A stretch of DNA of 64,000 bases from Ancylobacter oerskovii (GTDB lineage: Bacteria; Pseudomonadota; Alphaproteobacteria; Rhizobiales; Xanthobacteraceae). Below are positions 27,729 to 37,238 of the stretch, piece by piece. The stretch's first letter is position 1; the number at the start of each line of letters is the position of its first letter. A program made the position numbers and the translations under genes. The notes below the pieces were generated by a model. That model saw only the letters and a list, made by a program, of their open reading frames with translations. It had not been told where the DNA came from and searched no databases. The DNA is taken from the NCBI RefSeq assembly GCF_018390555.1, contig NZ_JAHBGB010000044.1, positions 337,424 to 401,423 on the forward strand. The letters run 5' to 3'.

Positions 27729-28679
27729 ATGAGCACAGCTTTCGTTTTTCCCGGGCAGGGCAGCCAGGTCGTGGGCATGGGCAAGTCGCTCGCCGACAAC
27801 TTCGCCAGTGCCCGCGACGTCTTTGCGCAAGTGGACGAGGCGCTCGGGGAAAAGCTGTCGGCGGTGCTGTGGGACGGCCCGATCGAGACGCTGACCCTCA
27901 CCGCCAACGCCCAGCCGGCCCTGATGGCGACCTCGCTGGCCGCCATCCGCGTTCTGGAAGCCGAAGCCGGCCTGGACCTCGCCCGCGATGCCGCCTTCGT
28001 GGCCGGCCATTCGCTCGGTGAATATTCGGCGCTCGCCGCGGCCGGGGCCTTCTCGATCGCCGATGCCGCCCGCCTGCTGCGCCTGCGCGGCACCGCCATG
28101 CAGGCCGCCACCCCCGTGGGCACCGGCGCCATGGCGGCGATCCTCGGCCTCGACTACGACAAGGTGGTCGCGGTCGCCACGGAGGCGGCGCAGGGCCAGG
28201 TCTGCGACATCGCCAACGACAATGCCCCGGGGCAGGTCGTCGTCTCCGGCGACGTGGCCGCGATCGAGCGGGCCGTCGAGATCGCCAAGCGGGAAGGTGC
28301 GGCGCGCGCCATCCTGCTTTCGGTCTCCGCCCCCTTCCATTGCCGGTTGATCACCTCCGCCGCGGAGGCGATGCGCGAGGCGCTGGCCTCGGTCGCCGTC
28401 GCGGCGCCGAAAGTGCCGGTGGTCGCCAATGTGACCGCCGCTCCGGTGACCGATCCGACCGAGATCCGGGAGCTTCTGGTCCGCCAGGTCACCGGCACGG
28501 TGCGCTGGCGCGAATCGGTGGCCTTCATGGCCGAGCAGGGCGTGGATCGCCTCGTCGAGGTCGGGGCCGGCAAGGTGTTGTCGGGTCTCACCAAGCGTAT
28601 CGCCCGGCAGGTGGCCTCGGCCAATGTCGGTACCGCCGAGGACGTGGCGAGCTTTGCCGCCCCCTCCGCTTCCGTCTGA
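27729..28679 (+). CDS. fabD: Malonyl-CoA:ACP S-malonyltransferase
   Basis: FabD loads malonyl groups on acyl carrier protein for fatty acid synthesis. The 316 residues open AFVFPGQGSQVVGMGKSLAD and include the nucleophile motif GHSLGEYSAL with Ser95, the substrate-binding arginine region (LRLRGTAMQ), the catalytic-His region SAPFHCRLI near residue 200, and the late VEVGAGKVLSGL. Length is normal. It starts the fab cluster; fabG follows after 16 bases, and acpP and fabF lie beyond. Confidence 0.97.
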   Translation: MSTAFVFPGQGSQVVGMGKSLADNFASARDVFAQVDEALGEKLSAVLWDGPIETLTLTANAQPALMATSLAAIRVLEAEAGLDLARDAAFVAGHSLGEYSALAAAGAFSIADAARLLRLRGTAMQAATPVGTGAMAAILGLDYDKVVAVATEAAQGQVCDIANDNAPGQVVVSGDVAAIERAVEIAKREGAARAILLSVSAPFHCRLITSAAEAMREALASVAVAAPKVPVVANVTAAPVTDPTEIRELLVRQVTGTVRWRESVAFMAEQGVDRLVEVGAGKVLSGLTKRIARQVASANVGTAEDVASFAAPSASV

Positions 28680-28695
28680 GCAGCAGGAGTTTTCC

Positions 28696-29436
28696 ATGTT
28701 CGACCTGACCGGCAAGACCGCTCTCGTCACCGGTGCCACGGGCGGCATCGGCGGCGCCATCGCCAAGGGCCTGCATGCGCGCGGCGCCACGGTCGCCATT
28801 TCCGGCACCCGCCGCGAGGCGCTGGATGCACTTGCCGGCGAGCTCGGCGAGCGCACGATCGTGCTGCCCTGCAACCTCGCCTCCTCGGAAGAGGTGGAAA
28901 AGCTGGTGCCGCAGGCCGAGGAAGCGTTCGGCGGCAATCTCGACATTCTCGTCAACAATGCCGGCATCACCCGCGATGCGCTGTTCGTGCGCATCACCGA
29001 CGAAGCCTGGGACACGGTGATCGCGGTGAACCTCACCGCCGGCTTCCGGCTGATGCGCGCGGCCGCCCGCAACATGATGCGTCGCCGTTCCGGCCGCATC
29101 ATCGGCATCACCTCGATCGTCGGCGTCACCGGCAATGCCGGCCAGGGCAACTATGCCGCGGCCAAGGCCGGCATGATCGGCATGTCCAAGGCGCTCGCCA
29201 AGGAAGTGGCGGCGCGCGGGGTGACGGTGAACTGCATCGCGCCCGGCTTCATCGCCACGCCGATGACCGACGTGCTGAACGAAAAGCAGCGCGATGCGAT
29301 CCTGTCCGCGGTTCCGGCCGCTCGACTCGGCACGCCCGATGACATTGCCGCCGCCGCCGTCTATCTCGCTTCCGACGAAGCGGGCTACGTGACGGGGCAG
29401 ACGCTGCATGTGAACGGCGGCATGGCCATGATCTGA
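28696..29436 (+). CDS. fabG: 3-oxoacyl-ACP reductase
   Basis: FabG reduces 3-oxoacyl-ACP with NADPH in each elongation cycle. The 246 residues show VTGATGGIGG (cofactor loop), NNAGITRDALFVRI, the catalytic set TSIVGVTGNAGQGNYAAAKAGMIGMSKALAKE (Ser, Tyr, Lys) and the GFIATPMTDVL and TGQTLHVNGGMAMI C-terminus diagnostic of FabG within the SDR superfamily. A caggag ribosome binding site lies 6 bases before the ATG. It is co-transcribed with fabD. Confidence 0.97.
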   Translation: MFDLTGKTALVTGATGGIGGAIAKGLHARGATVAISGTRREALDALAGELGERTIVLPCNLASSEEVEKLVPQAEEAFGGNLDILVNNAGITRDALFVRITDEAWDTVIAVNLTAGFRLMRAAARNMMRRRSGRIIGITSIVGVTGNAGQGNYAAAKAGMIGMSKALAKEVAARGVTVNCIAPGFIATPMTDVLNEKQRDAILSAVPAARLGTPDDIAAAAVYLASDEAGYVTGQTLHVNGGMAMI

Positions 29437-29666
29437 TCAAAGCCGCTGAATCCGGGGATTCCCGTGCCCTCGCGGGTGCTGGTTTTGCCGGATGAAGTGT
29501 GCTAACGACCGCCTCGGCTCACAGGGGGGCGGACGCCGTGCGCAGCAAGCGAGTCGTCCGCGACATCCTCTAATCGGGGCAGATAACGGGCCGACATCCG
29601 AAACCCTTGGATGCGGCCTAGATGGAAACAACGTAGCAACCTCCTGATACGGACGAGGGTGAACCG

Positions 29667-29903
29667 ATGAGCGATATTGCCGAGCGCGTGAAGAAGATCG
29701 TCGCCGAGCACCTGGGCGTGGAGCCCGAGAAGGTGACTGAGAATGCCAGCTTCATCGACGATCTCGGCGCGGACAGCCTCGACACGGTCGAGCTGGTGAT
29801 GGCCTTTGAAGAGGCCTTCAATTGCGAGATTCCCGACGACGCCGCCGAGACCATCCTGACGGTCGGCGATGCGATCAAGTTCCTTGAGAAGAACGCCGCC
29901 TGA
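29667..29903 (+). CDS. acpP: Acyl carrier protein
   Basis: The 78-residue acyl carrier protein carries growing acyl chains on a phosphopantetheine arm. The attachment site is Ser37 in [19 protein letters not shown]; the remainder is typical acidic four-helix sequence. A 230-base gap after fabG suggests its own promoter, as is usual for the abundant ACP. The fabF gene follows after 87 bases. Confidence 0.98.
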   Translation: MSDIAERVKKIVAEHLGVEPEKVTENASFIDDLGADSLDTVELVMAFEEAFNCEIPDDAAETILTVGDAIKFLEKNAA

Positions 29904-29990
29904 GGGCGGCGCAGTGCGGCCGCGACGGCTGGCTTCCCCTCGGGGAGAGGTCGTCGTGGCACGCCGTGCTCCTGATTTCGGAGAAATTGA

Positions 29991-31253
29991 ATGAGGCGTG
30001 TCGTCGTTACCGGCCTCGGCATGGTGACGCCGCTTGGTTGCGGGGTCGATACCAGCTGGAAGAACATCCTGGCAGGCAAGAGCGGCGCGCGCGTCGTCGA
30101 GAGCTTCCAGGTTGATGACTTGCCCTGCAAGATCGCCTGTCAGGTTCCGCGCGGCGATGGCTCCAATGGCAGCTTCAATCCCGACGAGTGGATGGAGCCG
30201 AAGGAGCAGCGCAAGGTCGACGACTTCATCATCTATGCCATGGCCGCCGCCACGCAGGCGCTCGACGATGCCGACTGGCACCCGTCGACCTATGAGGAGC
30301 AGATCTCCTCGGGCGTGCTGATCGGCTCCGGCATCGGCGGCCTCCAGGGGATCGCCGACACCAGCCTCCTGCTGCAGGAGCGCGGTCCGCGCCGGGTCTC
30401 TCCCTTCTTCATTCCGGGTCGCCTGATCAATCTCGCGGGCGGCTATGTGTCGATCGCCCACGGGCTCAAGGGGCCGAATCACGCGGTGGTCACTGCCTGT
30501 TCGACCGGCGCCCACGCCATTGGCGATGCGGCGCGTCTGGTCGCACTCGGCGATGCCGACGTGATGGTGGCCGGCGGAACCGAATCGCCGATCAGCCGAA
30601 TCGGCCTCGCGGGCTTCGCCGCCTGCCGCGCGCTCTCGACGAGCTACAACGATACGCCCGAGAAGGCGTCGCGTCCCTATGACAAGGATCGCGACGGCTT
30701 CGTGATGGGCGAGGGTGCCGGCGTCGTCGTGGTCGAGGCGCTGGAACATGCGCTGGCGCGTGGCGCCAAGATCTACGGCGAAATCGTCGGCTACGGCATG
30801 TCCGGCGATGCCTTCCACATCACCGCTCCCTCCGAGGATGGCGACGGTGCCTATCGCTGCATGGGTGCGGCGCTGAAGCGCGCCGGCATTTCCGCTTCCG
30901 AGATCGACTACATCAACGCGCACGGCACCTCGACCATGGCGGACGAGATCGAGCTCGGCGCGGTGCAGCGTCTGGTGGGCAACGCGGCGGCGACCATCTC
31001 CATGTCCTCGACCAAGTCGTCGATCGGGCATCTGCTCGGTGCGGCCGGCGCGGTGGAGGCGATCTTCTCGCTGCTTGCCATCCGCGACCAGATCGTCCCG
31101 GCGACCATCAACCTCGACAACCCGTCGATGGAGACGCCGATCGATCTCGTGCCGCACACGCCGCGCGAGCGCCCGGTCGACTATGCGCTGTCGAATTCCT
31201 TCGGCTTCGGCGGGACCAACGCCTCGCTGGTGTTCAAGCGCTTCACGCACTAG
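29991..31253 (+). CDS. fabF: 3-oxoacyl-ACP synthase II
   Basis: FabF condenses malonyl-ACP with acyl-ACP and governs unsaturated fatty acid elongation. The 420 residues contain the C170-H311-H347 catalytic triad (TACSTGAHAIGDA, NAHGTSTMADEIE, SIGHLLGAAGAVE) and the C-terminal SNSFGFGGTNASLVF. A ggag ribosome binding site lies 7 bases before the ATG. It directly follows acpP, the normal arrangement. Confidence 0.97.
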   Translation: MRRVVVTGLGMVTPLGCGVDTSWKNILAGKSGARVVESFQVDDLPCKIACQVPRGDGSNGSFNPDEWMEPKEQRKVDDFIIYAMAAATQALDDADWHPSTYEEQISSGVLIGSGIGGLQGIADTSLLLQERGPRRVSPFFIPGRLINLAGGYVSIAHGLKGPNHAVVTACSTGAHAIGDAARLVALGDADVMVAGGTESPISRIGLAGFAACRALSTSYNDTPEKASRPYDKDRDGFVMGEGAGVVVVEALEHALARGAKIYGEIVGYGMSGDAFHITAPSEDGDGAYRCMGAALKRAGISASEIDYINAHGTSTMADEIELGAVQRLVGNAAATISMSSTKSSIGHLLGAAGAVEAIFSLLAIRDQIVPATINLDNPSMETPIDLVPHTPRERPVDYALSNSFGFGGTNASLVFKRFTH

Positions 31254-31447
31254 GCTGCCGCTTCGGCTGACCTTTGGGGAAGTCGCGAGCCGACTTCCCG
31301 CTTTCGCCATATTTGGAGGTAGTCTGCCTCCTGCGTTGCGCGGCCCTGCGGACGCAGCGATCTCTCCCCAAGGGGAAGATGGCGGATGTGGCATATGCCG
31401 TCCGGCGGGTTTGCGATCCGCGCGTTCAGGCTTTCTGCGAGGCCCCG

Positions 31448-32623
31448 ATGACTGACGAGAACTCGCCGGCCCCCGGATCCACCCCCGCCGAGGCGCCGCC
31501 TCAGTCGCCTGCATCCGCCATGTCGTCCACGCCGCCGCCGCGCCCGGCTAAGCCGGCCAAGCCCGGTCGTCGGGCTTCGGACCGGGCGAACCACCCGCTC
31601 GTGGTCGCGGGCAGCGCCGTCTTCACGCTGCTTGTGGTGGCCATCGTGCTTGGCGGCAGCGCGTTCTGGATCGGCAAGTCCCGCTATATCGCGCCCGGCC
31701 CCCTGGCGGCGGACACCACGCTCATCATTCCCGGCGACTACGGGCTGATGGACATTGCCGACCTGCTGGCTTCCAAGGGCATCATCAACGACAAATGGGT
31801 GTTCGTCGCCGCGGCGGTCGGTACCCGGTCCTCGGGAAAGCTGAAGGCCGGGGAGTACGCCTTCGCGGCGGGGGCTTCCTCGCGGGACGTGCTCGACACC
31901 CTCGTTTCCGGCAAGGTCATCGAATACAACCTCACCATTCCCGAGGGGCTCACCAGCGACCAGATCGTGCAACGGCTGGCCGAATTCGAGGTGCTTTCGG
32001 GAACGGTGCGGCAGACGCCGCGCGAGGGCAGCCTGCTGCCGGAGACCTACAAGGTCACCCGCGGCACCTCGCGTGAAGACATCTTGCGGCGCATGGCGCG
32101 TTCCCAGCAGGCGGTGCTGCAGGAAATCTGGCAGAAGCGCGATCCGTCGATTCCGGTGAAGACCCCGGAGGAACTGGTCATCCTCGCCTCCATCGTCGAG
32201 AAGGAGACGGGAGAGCCGGACGAGCGCTCCCGTGTCGCCGCGGTCTTCGTGAATCGCCTCGACAAGAAGATGCGGCTGCAATCCGATCCGACGATCATCT
32301 ACGGCCTGGTGCGGGGCAAGGGACGCCTGGAGCGGCCGATCACCCGCGCCGACATCGCCACGCCCACGCCCTTCAACACCTACGCCATTGCCGGCCTGCC
32401 GCCCGGCCCGATCGGCAATCCCGGCCGGGCCTCGCTGGAGGCGACCGCCAATCCTGCCAAGACCAAGGACCTCTATTTCGTCGCCGACGGTACGGGCGGC
32501 CACGTCTTCGCGGAGACGCTGGACCAGCACAACCGCAACGTGGCGAAGTGGCGCCAGATCGAGCGGCAGCAGCCCGCCGCGGCTGGCGTGTCCGGCAATA
32601 CCGGCGCACCGCCGGCGGATTGA
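31448..32623 (+). CDS. mltG: Endolytic peptidoglycan transglycosylase MltG
   Basis: MltG is an inner-membrane lytic transglycosylase that cuts nascent glycan strands and is thought to set their length. The 391 residues comprise a Pro/Ala-rich cytoplasmic tail, one transmembrane segment (~residues 50-72), a LysM-like subdomain (IPGDYGLMDIADLLASKGII) and the YceG catalytic domain. The latter has the ILASIVEKETG motif with its catalytic Glu, and SDPTIIYG...YNTY-like FNTYAIAGLPPGPIGNPG. The chosen ATG gives MTDENSPAP; the open frame upstream overlaps a decayed hairpin repeat and is not conserved. mltG often follows fabF in Rhizobiales. Confidence 0.95.
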   Translation: MTDENSPAPGSTPAEAPPQSPASAMSSTPPPRPAKPAKPGRRASDRANHPLVVAGSAVFTLLVVAIVLGGSAFWIGKSRYIAPGPLAADTTLIIPGDYGLMDIADLLASKGIINDKWVFVAAAVGTRSSGKLKAGEYAFAAGASSRDVLDTLVSGKVIEYNLTIPEGLTSDQIVQRLAEFEVLSGTVRQTPREGSLLPETYKVTRGTSREDILRRMARSQQAVLQEIWQKRDPSIPVKTPEELVILASIVEKETGEPDERSRVAAVFVNRLDKKMRLQSDPTIIYGLVRGKGRLERPITRADIATPTPFNTYAIAGLPPGPIGNPGRASLEATANPAKTKDLYFVADGTGGHVFAETLDQHNRNVAKWRQIERQQPAAAGVSGNTGAPPAD

Positions 32624-32701
32624 GCATACGACGGCTTGAGAGCCGCGTCGTCGCTGGCTATGGTCCCGCCCTCCCGAAGGGTTCGGGCGGGGAGTGAGTT
32701 C

Positions 32702-33592
32702 ATGGCGCTGGCCAGCATGACGGGTTTTTCACGTACGCAGGGCCTCTCGGGTGCCTGGAACTGGGCGTGGGAACTCAAATCGGTCAATGGGAAGGGGCTC
32801 GACCTGCGCCTGCGCCTCCCGGCGGGCTGGGACGTCCTCGAAGCGTCGCTGAAGGCGATCGCCGCGTCGCGCCTGTCGCGCGGCAACATCAACGCCAATC
32901 TGACCATGACGCGCGGCGATTCGGCCGTCAGTGTGCGGGTTAACGAGGACGTGCTCCGCGCGGTGGCCGCGACGGTGTCGCGGATCGCCCGCGAGATGGA
33001 CGCGCCGCCGGTGCAGTTGGAAAGCCTTCTCTCCCTCAAGGGCGTGATGGAGATCGCCGAGGCCGAGGACACGCCGGAAGAGCGCAAGGCGGTGGAGACG
33101 GCGGTGATCGCCGGCTTCGAGGCGGCGCTCGAGGCGCTCATCGCCATGCGTGCCAGCGAGGGCGCGGCGCTCGGTGTCGTTCTCAAGGAGCGGCTCGACG
33201 GCATCGAGCGGCTCACGGCGATGGCGGAGGCCAATCCGGCGCGCCAGCCGGAAGCGATCCGTGCCAAGCTCGCCGAGCAGATCGCCGTGCTGACCAATGC
33301 CGGCGGCAAGACCTTCGAACCGGACCGGCTGCATCAGGAGGCACTCCTCCTTGCCAGCAAGGTGGATGTGCGCGAGGAACTCGACCGGCTGGTTGCCCAT
33401 GTGGCGGCGGCTCGTGCCATGCTGGCGGAGGGGGGGGCGGTGGGGCGGCGTCTCGATTTCCTCGCCCAGGAATTCAATCGCGAGACCAATACCCTGTGCT
33501 CGAAGGCCAATGACGTGTCGTTGACCGCGATCGGGCTGGAGTTGAAGGGGATCGTCGAACAGTTCCGCGAACAGGTCCAGAATATCGAGTGA
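32702..33592 (+). CDS. YicC/YloC family endoribonuclease
   Basis: A 296-residue YicC family protein. It has the N-terminal [10 protein letters not shown], the [17 protein letters not shown] block, and the C-terminal DUF1732 region ([47 protein letters not shown]). YicC proteins form hexamers and cleave RNA; in E. coli one affects the sRNA RyhB. The stop codon overlaps a possible GTG start of gmk. The two genes are commonly paired and probably co-translated. Confidence 0.94.
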   Translation: MALASMTGFSRTQGLSGAWNWAWELKSVNGKGLDLRLRLPAGWDVLEASLKAIAASRLSRGNINANLTMTRGDSAVSVRVNEDVLRAVAATVSRIAREMDAPPVQLESLLSLKGVMEIAEAEDTPEERKAVETAVIAGFEAALEALIAMRASEGAALGVVLKERLDGIERLTAMAEANPARQPEAIRAKLAEQIAVLTNAGGKTFEPDRLHQEALLLASKVDVREELDRLVAHVAAARAMLAEGGAVGRRLDFLAQEFNRETNTLCSKANDVSLTAIGLELKGIVEQFREQVQNIE

Positions 33593-33597
33593 CGCGC

Positions 33598-34263
33598 ATG
33601 ATCCCGGCCCGAACCGAAATTTCCATTGCCCGTCGCGGGCTGATGCTGGTGCTGTCCTCTCCGTCCGGGGCCGGCAAATCGACCTTGGCGCGGCTGCTGC
33701 TCGAGAAGCACCCGGAGATCCATCTCTCGGTGTCGGTCACGACGCGCGAGCGCCGGCCGAGCGAGGTGGAGGGCGTCCACTATCATTTTGTGTCGCGCGA
33801 GCGCTTCGAGCGGCTGCGGGAAGCCGACGACCTGCTCGAATCGGCGGAGGTCCATGGCAATTTCTACGGCACGCCGCGCGAGCCGGTGGAGGCGGCGCTG
33901 ACTGCCGGCCGCGACGTTCTGTTCGATATCGACTATCAGGGCACCTTGCAGCTCTATGAGAAGATGCGTTCCGATATCGTGGGCGTGTTCATCCTGCCGC
34001 CTTCCGCCACCGAGCTGAAGCAGCGCCTGGAGCGCCGTGCGGAAGATGCCTCCGGGGTGATCGAGAAGCGGCTGAAGAATGCCCGCACCGAAATCGCCCA
34101 CTGGACCGAATATGACTATGTGCTGGTGAATCAGGATCTCGACAGGACCTTCACCTCCCTGCGCAGCATCCTCGCGGCCGAGCGGCTGCGCCGCGAGCGC
34201 CAGATCGGCCTGACGCCGATCATCGAGCGGCTGGATCAGGAACTCGCCGGGCTCACCGACTGA
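33598..34263 (+). CDS. gmk: Guanylate kinase
   Basis: Gmk phosphorylates GMP to GDP, a step in GTP and (p)ppGpp supply. The 221 residues include the P-loop [16 protein letters not shown], the GMP-binding [27 protein letters not shown] segment, and [18 protein letters not shown]. The ATG at MIPARTEIS is used here. A GTG nine bases upstream overlaps the preceding stop (GTGA) and would add three residues; translational coupling makes it a real alternative. Its last 28 bases overlap the convergent rsmA gene. Confidence 0.95.
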   Translation: MIPARTEISIARRGLMLVLSSPSGAGKSTLARLLLEKHPEIHLSVSVTTRERRPSEVEGVHYHFVSRERFERLREADDLLESAEVHGNFYGTPREPVEAALTAGRDVLFDIDYQGTLQLYEKMRSDIVGVFILPPSATELKQRLERRAEDASGVIEKRLKNARTEIAHWTEYDYVLVNQDLDRTFTSLRSILAAERLRRERQIGLTPIIERLDQELAGLTD

Positions 34264-35123
34264 CCCTTGCCGGCAGCAGAGCGCTGCGCGAGGAAGGCGT
34301 TGGCGAGCGCGACGAAGCCCTCCACCGGCACCTGCTCTGCGCGTTCGGTCGGCTCGATGCCGGCGGCTTCCAGCAGGGCAAGCGCGTCCACGCCGAGGCT
34401 TTTCAGGCTCTGGCGCAGCATCTTGCGCCGCTGGCCGAACGCGGCTTCGGTGACGCGCTCCAGTGCCCGGCGGTCGCAGGGCAGGGGAGCCGGCCGCGGC
34501 ACGATGTGCACCACCGAGGACGTCACCTTGGGCGGAGGCACAAAGGCGGAGGGCGCGACGTCGAAGGCGATCCGGGCCTGTGCCCGCCAGCCGGTGAGCA
34601 CGGCAAGCCGGCCATAGTGATCGGTACCCGGCTGGGCGACGATGCGCTCGGCGACCTCGCGCTGGAACATCAGCGTCAGGCTTTCATAGAAGGGCGGCCA
34701 GGGTTCCGCCGACAGCCAGCCGACGAGCAACGGCGTACCGATATTGTAGGGCAGGTTGGCGACGATGCAGGCGCGCCCTCCCGCCGCCAGCGGCGCGAAA
34801 TCGGTGGCGAGGGCGTCGCCCTCGATGATCTCCAGCCGGCCCGGATAATGTGCGGCGACCTCGCCCAGCGCCGCTATGCAGCGATTGTCCCGCTCCACCG
34901 CCACGACGCGCTTCGCGCCGAGAGCCAGCAGTGCACGCGTCAAGCCGCCGGGGCCGGGGCCCACCTCGAACACGGTCATGTCTTCCAGAGCACCGGCGGT
35001 GCGGGCGACCCGAGAGGTGAGGTTGAGATCGAGCAGGAAGTTCTGGCCGAGCGATTTCAGGGCCGAGAGCCCGTGCGTGCGGATGACGTCGCGTAGCGGC
35101 GGCAGACCGTCAATGGCGCTCAT
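34236..35123 (-). CDS. rsmA: 16S rRNA (adenine1518-N6/adenine1519-N6)-dimethyltransferase
   Basis: RsmA (KsgA) dimethylates two adenines near the 3' end of 16S rRNA late in 30S assembly. The 295 residues have [21 protein letters not shown], the SAM site [29 protein letters not shown], and the [15 protein letters not shown] catalytic loop. The start overlaps the pdxA stop as ATGA, so it is translationally coupled. It ends the lptF-to-rsmA operon and overlaps gmk tail to tail. Confidence 0.96.
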   Translation of the reverse strand: MSAIDGLPPLRDVIRTHGLSALKSLGQNFLLDLNLTSRVARTAGALEDMTVFEVGPGPGGLTRALLALGAKRVVAVERDNRCIAALGEVAAHYPGRLEIIEGDALATDFAPLAAGGRACIVANLPYNIGTPLLVGWLSAEPWPPFYESLTLMFQREVAERIVAQPGTDHYGRLAVLTGWRAQARIAFDVAPSAFVPPPKVTSSVVHIVPRPAPLPCDRRALERVTEAAFGQRRKMLRQSLKSLGVDALALLEAAGIEPTERAEQVPVEGFVALANAFLAQRSAAGKGQSVSPASS

Positions 35124-36139
35124 GCCGCGGCTTCCACGACATCGGCGCCGGCGAGGCGATCGGCGAGATGCAGCGCTTCGATCAGGCTCGACGGGTTGGC
35201 GCGGCCGGTGCCGGCAATGTCGAAGGCGGTGCCATGGTCGGGGGAGGTCCGCACGAAGGGCAGCCCCAGCGTGACATTGACGCCGGTATCGAAGGCCAGC
35301 GTCTTGATCGGTGCCAGCACCTGGTCGTGATAGGCGCCGATGACGACATCATAGGTGCGGCGCGCGGCGGGGTGGAACAGCGTATCGGCGGGCAGAGGGC
35401 CGCGCGCATCGATGCCGAGGGCGCGCAGCGCCTCGACGGCCGGCCGGGTGACGTCTTCGTCCTCGCGGCCGATGGTACCGTCCTCTCCCGCATGCGGATT
35501 GAGCCCGCAGACCGCGAGGCGCGGAGCGGCAAGGCCGAAGCGCCGCGTCAGGTCGGCGGCGGCGATGCGCCCGGTCTCGACGAGCAGTTCGACGGTGAGG
35601 AGGCGGGGAACCTCGGCGAGGGGCACGTGAATGGTGGCGGGGATCACGGCGAGCTCGGGTGACCAGATCATCATCACCGGTCGCGGGGCGGGTGTTCCGC
35701 ACAGATGCGCCAGATATTCGGTGTGGCCCGGAAACGGGAAACCATTGGCATAAAGCACGGATTTGGCGATCGGGTTGGTGACCACCGCGCGCGCCCGTCC
35801 CTCGCGAACCAGACTGACAGCGGCATCGATCGCCGCCTGGGCTGCGGGTCCGCTCGACGCGTCCGGCCGGCCGGGAGCGGCGGTGGCGGCCGGACCCGTC
35901 GGAACGACCGGCAGGGCTGCCGGAAAGGCGGCGGAGGCGGTTTCCGGCGCGACTTCCGCGACGGTCACCGCAAGGCCGAGATGCCGCGCGCGCGCGATAA
36001 GACAAGCAGGGTCGCCGGTGACGAAGAAAGGCGGCAGGTGCCGCTCTTCGCGTTGCAGCCAGGCGGTGAGGACGATGTCCGGCCCGATTCCCGCCGGTTC
36101 GCCCAGCGACAAAGCGAGCGGGGTGGAGAGGGCGTCCAT
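35120..36139 (-). CDS. pdxA: 4-hydroxythreonine-4-phosphate dehydrogenase
   Basis: PdxA is the NAD-dependent, metal-requiring enzyme of pyridoxal phosphate synthesis. The 339 residues include [15 protein letters not shown] at the start, [27 protein letters not shown], the metal-binding His residues ([65 protein letters not shown]). It lies between the SurA-like gene and rsmA, the same order as in E. coli (surA-pdxA-rsmA). A 10-base gap separates it from the SurA-like gene. Confidence 0.96.
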   Translation of the reverse strand: MDALSTPLALSLGEPAGIGPDIVLTAWLQREERHLPPFFVTGDPACLIARARHLGLAVTVAEVAPETASAAFPAALPVVPTGPAATAAPGRPDASSGPAAQAAIDAAVSLVREGRARAVVTNPIAKSVLYANGFPFPGHTEYLAHLCGTPAPRPVMMIWSPELAVIPATIHVPLAEVPRLLTVELLVETGRIAAADLTRRFGLAAPRLAVCGLNPHAGEDGTIGREDEDVTRPAVEALRALGIDARGPLPADTLFHPAARRTYDVVIGAYHDQVLAPIKTLAFDTGVNVTLGLPFVRTSPDHGTAFDIAGTGRANPSSLIEALHLADRLAGADVVEAAA

Positions 36140-36149
36140 CGAAGCCGCG

Positions 36150-37139
36150 TCAGCGATACTGGATCATGGCGTTCTTGCGCGCCTCGGCCAGCAGGCGCGC
36201 CGACTGGGAATCGAATTGCTTGTTCTGCAATTCATTCCGCATCTCGCGCTTCTGGGCGCTCTCGCCGACGACCTCGCGGCGGTTGCAGATCGCGACCATT
36301 TCGATGCCGGCCTGCGTCACTTCCGGCGGCGTCGTCTGGCCGACTGGCGTCTCGTCCATGATCTTGCGCAGCGCCTGGGACATGTCGGCGCTGGTGCGGA
36401 TCACCGGATCGCGCACCACGGTCTCGCGCAACTGGCGTGCGGCGGCCACGCCGGCATCGCAGCCGGAAAACGACTTGCGTAGCGCATTGGCCTCGGCCAT
36501 GCGCTGCGAACGCAGTGCCGGCGGTGCGGTGCGGGAGACCACCAGGACGATCTGGCGCACGGTGTATTCGGTGGTGCGCTGGGCCTGGTTGACGTCGGCC
36601 CCCTTGGCGCTCAGCGCGGCGAAGATGTCGGAATCGCGCACCGTCGTCGCCGACGAGAAGCGGCCGCGCACATAGTTGTTCCAGACATAGTCCGCCCGCA
36701 TCTTCTGCTTGAGAATGCGTGAATCGATGCCGGACTGCGCCAGCGCCTGCGACAGCTGATCGGATGTGCGGCCCGAACGGCTCGCCATATTGGCGAACAT
36801 CTTGTTCACTTCCGCGTCATCGATGGAGATGCCGTAGCGATTGGCGGTGAAAATCTTCAACCGCTCATCGATGAGTTCCTCGAGCGCCTGCTTGTTGTTC
36901 AGCGAACGGCGCTCTGTGAGCTGGACGAGCTTGATGCGCTGGTTGACGTCGAAACTGGTGATGGGATCGCCCTGCACCATGACGAGGATCTGCTGGGCTT
37001 GCGCCGCACCGGCGCCCACAAGCAAGGGCAACGCCATGCCGGCGCACAGGAGAGCCGCGCGGCACATCTTCCCAAGGGAGAAGAATGCAGGGGTCGGACG
37101 GCCACGCCATGCCTGCTTGCGATAACCCGTCATAGGCAT
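36150..37139 (-). CDS. Periplasmic SurA N-terminal-domain chaperone
   Basis: A 329-residue exported protein with a signal peptide (AALLCAGMALPLLVGAGAAQAQ) and a SurA-type N-terminal domain: ILVMVQGDPITSFDVNQRIKL, then RRSLNNKQALEELIDERLKIFTANRYGISI. The middle has weak similarity to a parvulin fold (EYTVRQIVLVVSRTAP, IRTSADMSQALRKIM), but conserved PPIase active-site residues are not evident, so it may act only as an outer-membrane-protein chaperone. It lies directly after lptD, as surA does in many proteobacteria. The ATG used gives a long, basic n-region (MPMTGYRKQAWRGRPT); a start closer to MCRAALLCAG is possible. Confidence 0.87.
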   Translation of the reverse strand: MPMTGYRKQAWRGRPTPAFFSLGKMCRAALLCAGMALPLLVGAGAAQAQQILVMVQGDPITSFDVNQRIKLVQLTERRSLNNKQALEELIDERLKIFTANRYGISIDDAEVNKMFANMASRSGRTSDQLSQALAQSGIDSRILKQKMRADYVWNNYVRGRFSSATTVRDSDIFAALSAKGADVNQAQRTTEYTVRQIVLVVSRTAPPALRSQRMAEANALRKSFSGCDAGVAAARQLRETVVRDPVIRTSADMSQALRKIMDETPVGQTTPPEVTQAGIEMVAICNRREVVGESAQKREMRNELQNKQFDSQSARLLAEARKNAMIQYR

Positions 37140-37238
37140 AACGCGACCCCTTCTCCTTCTCTCCTGCGGCCCGGGCCGCGTTCACGATTGTTCTTGGGCG
37201 CTGGTTGTGGCGTCAATGCGACGCCGTCAGCCAGGCTG

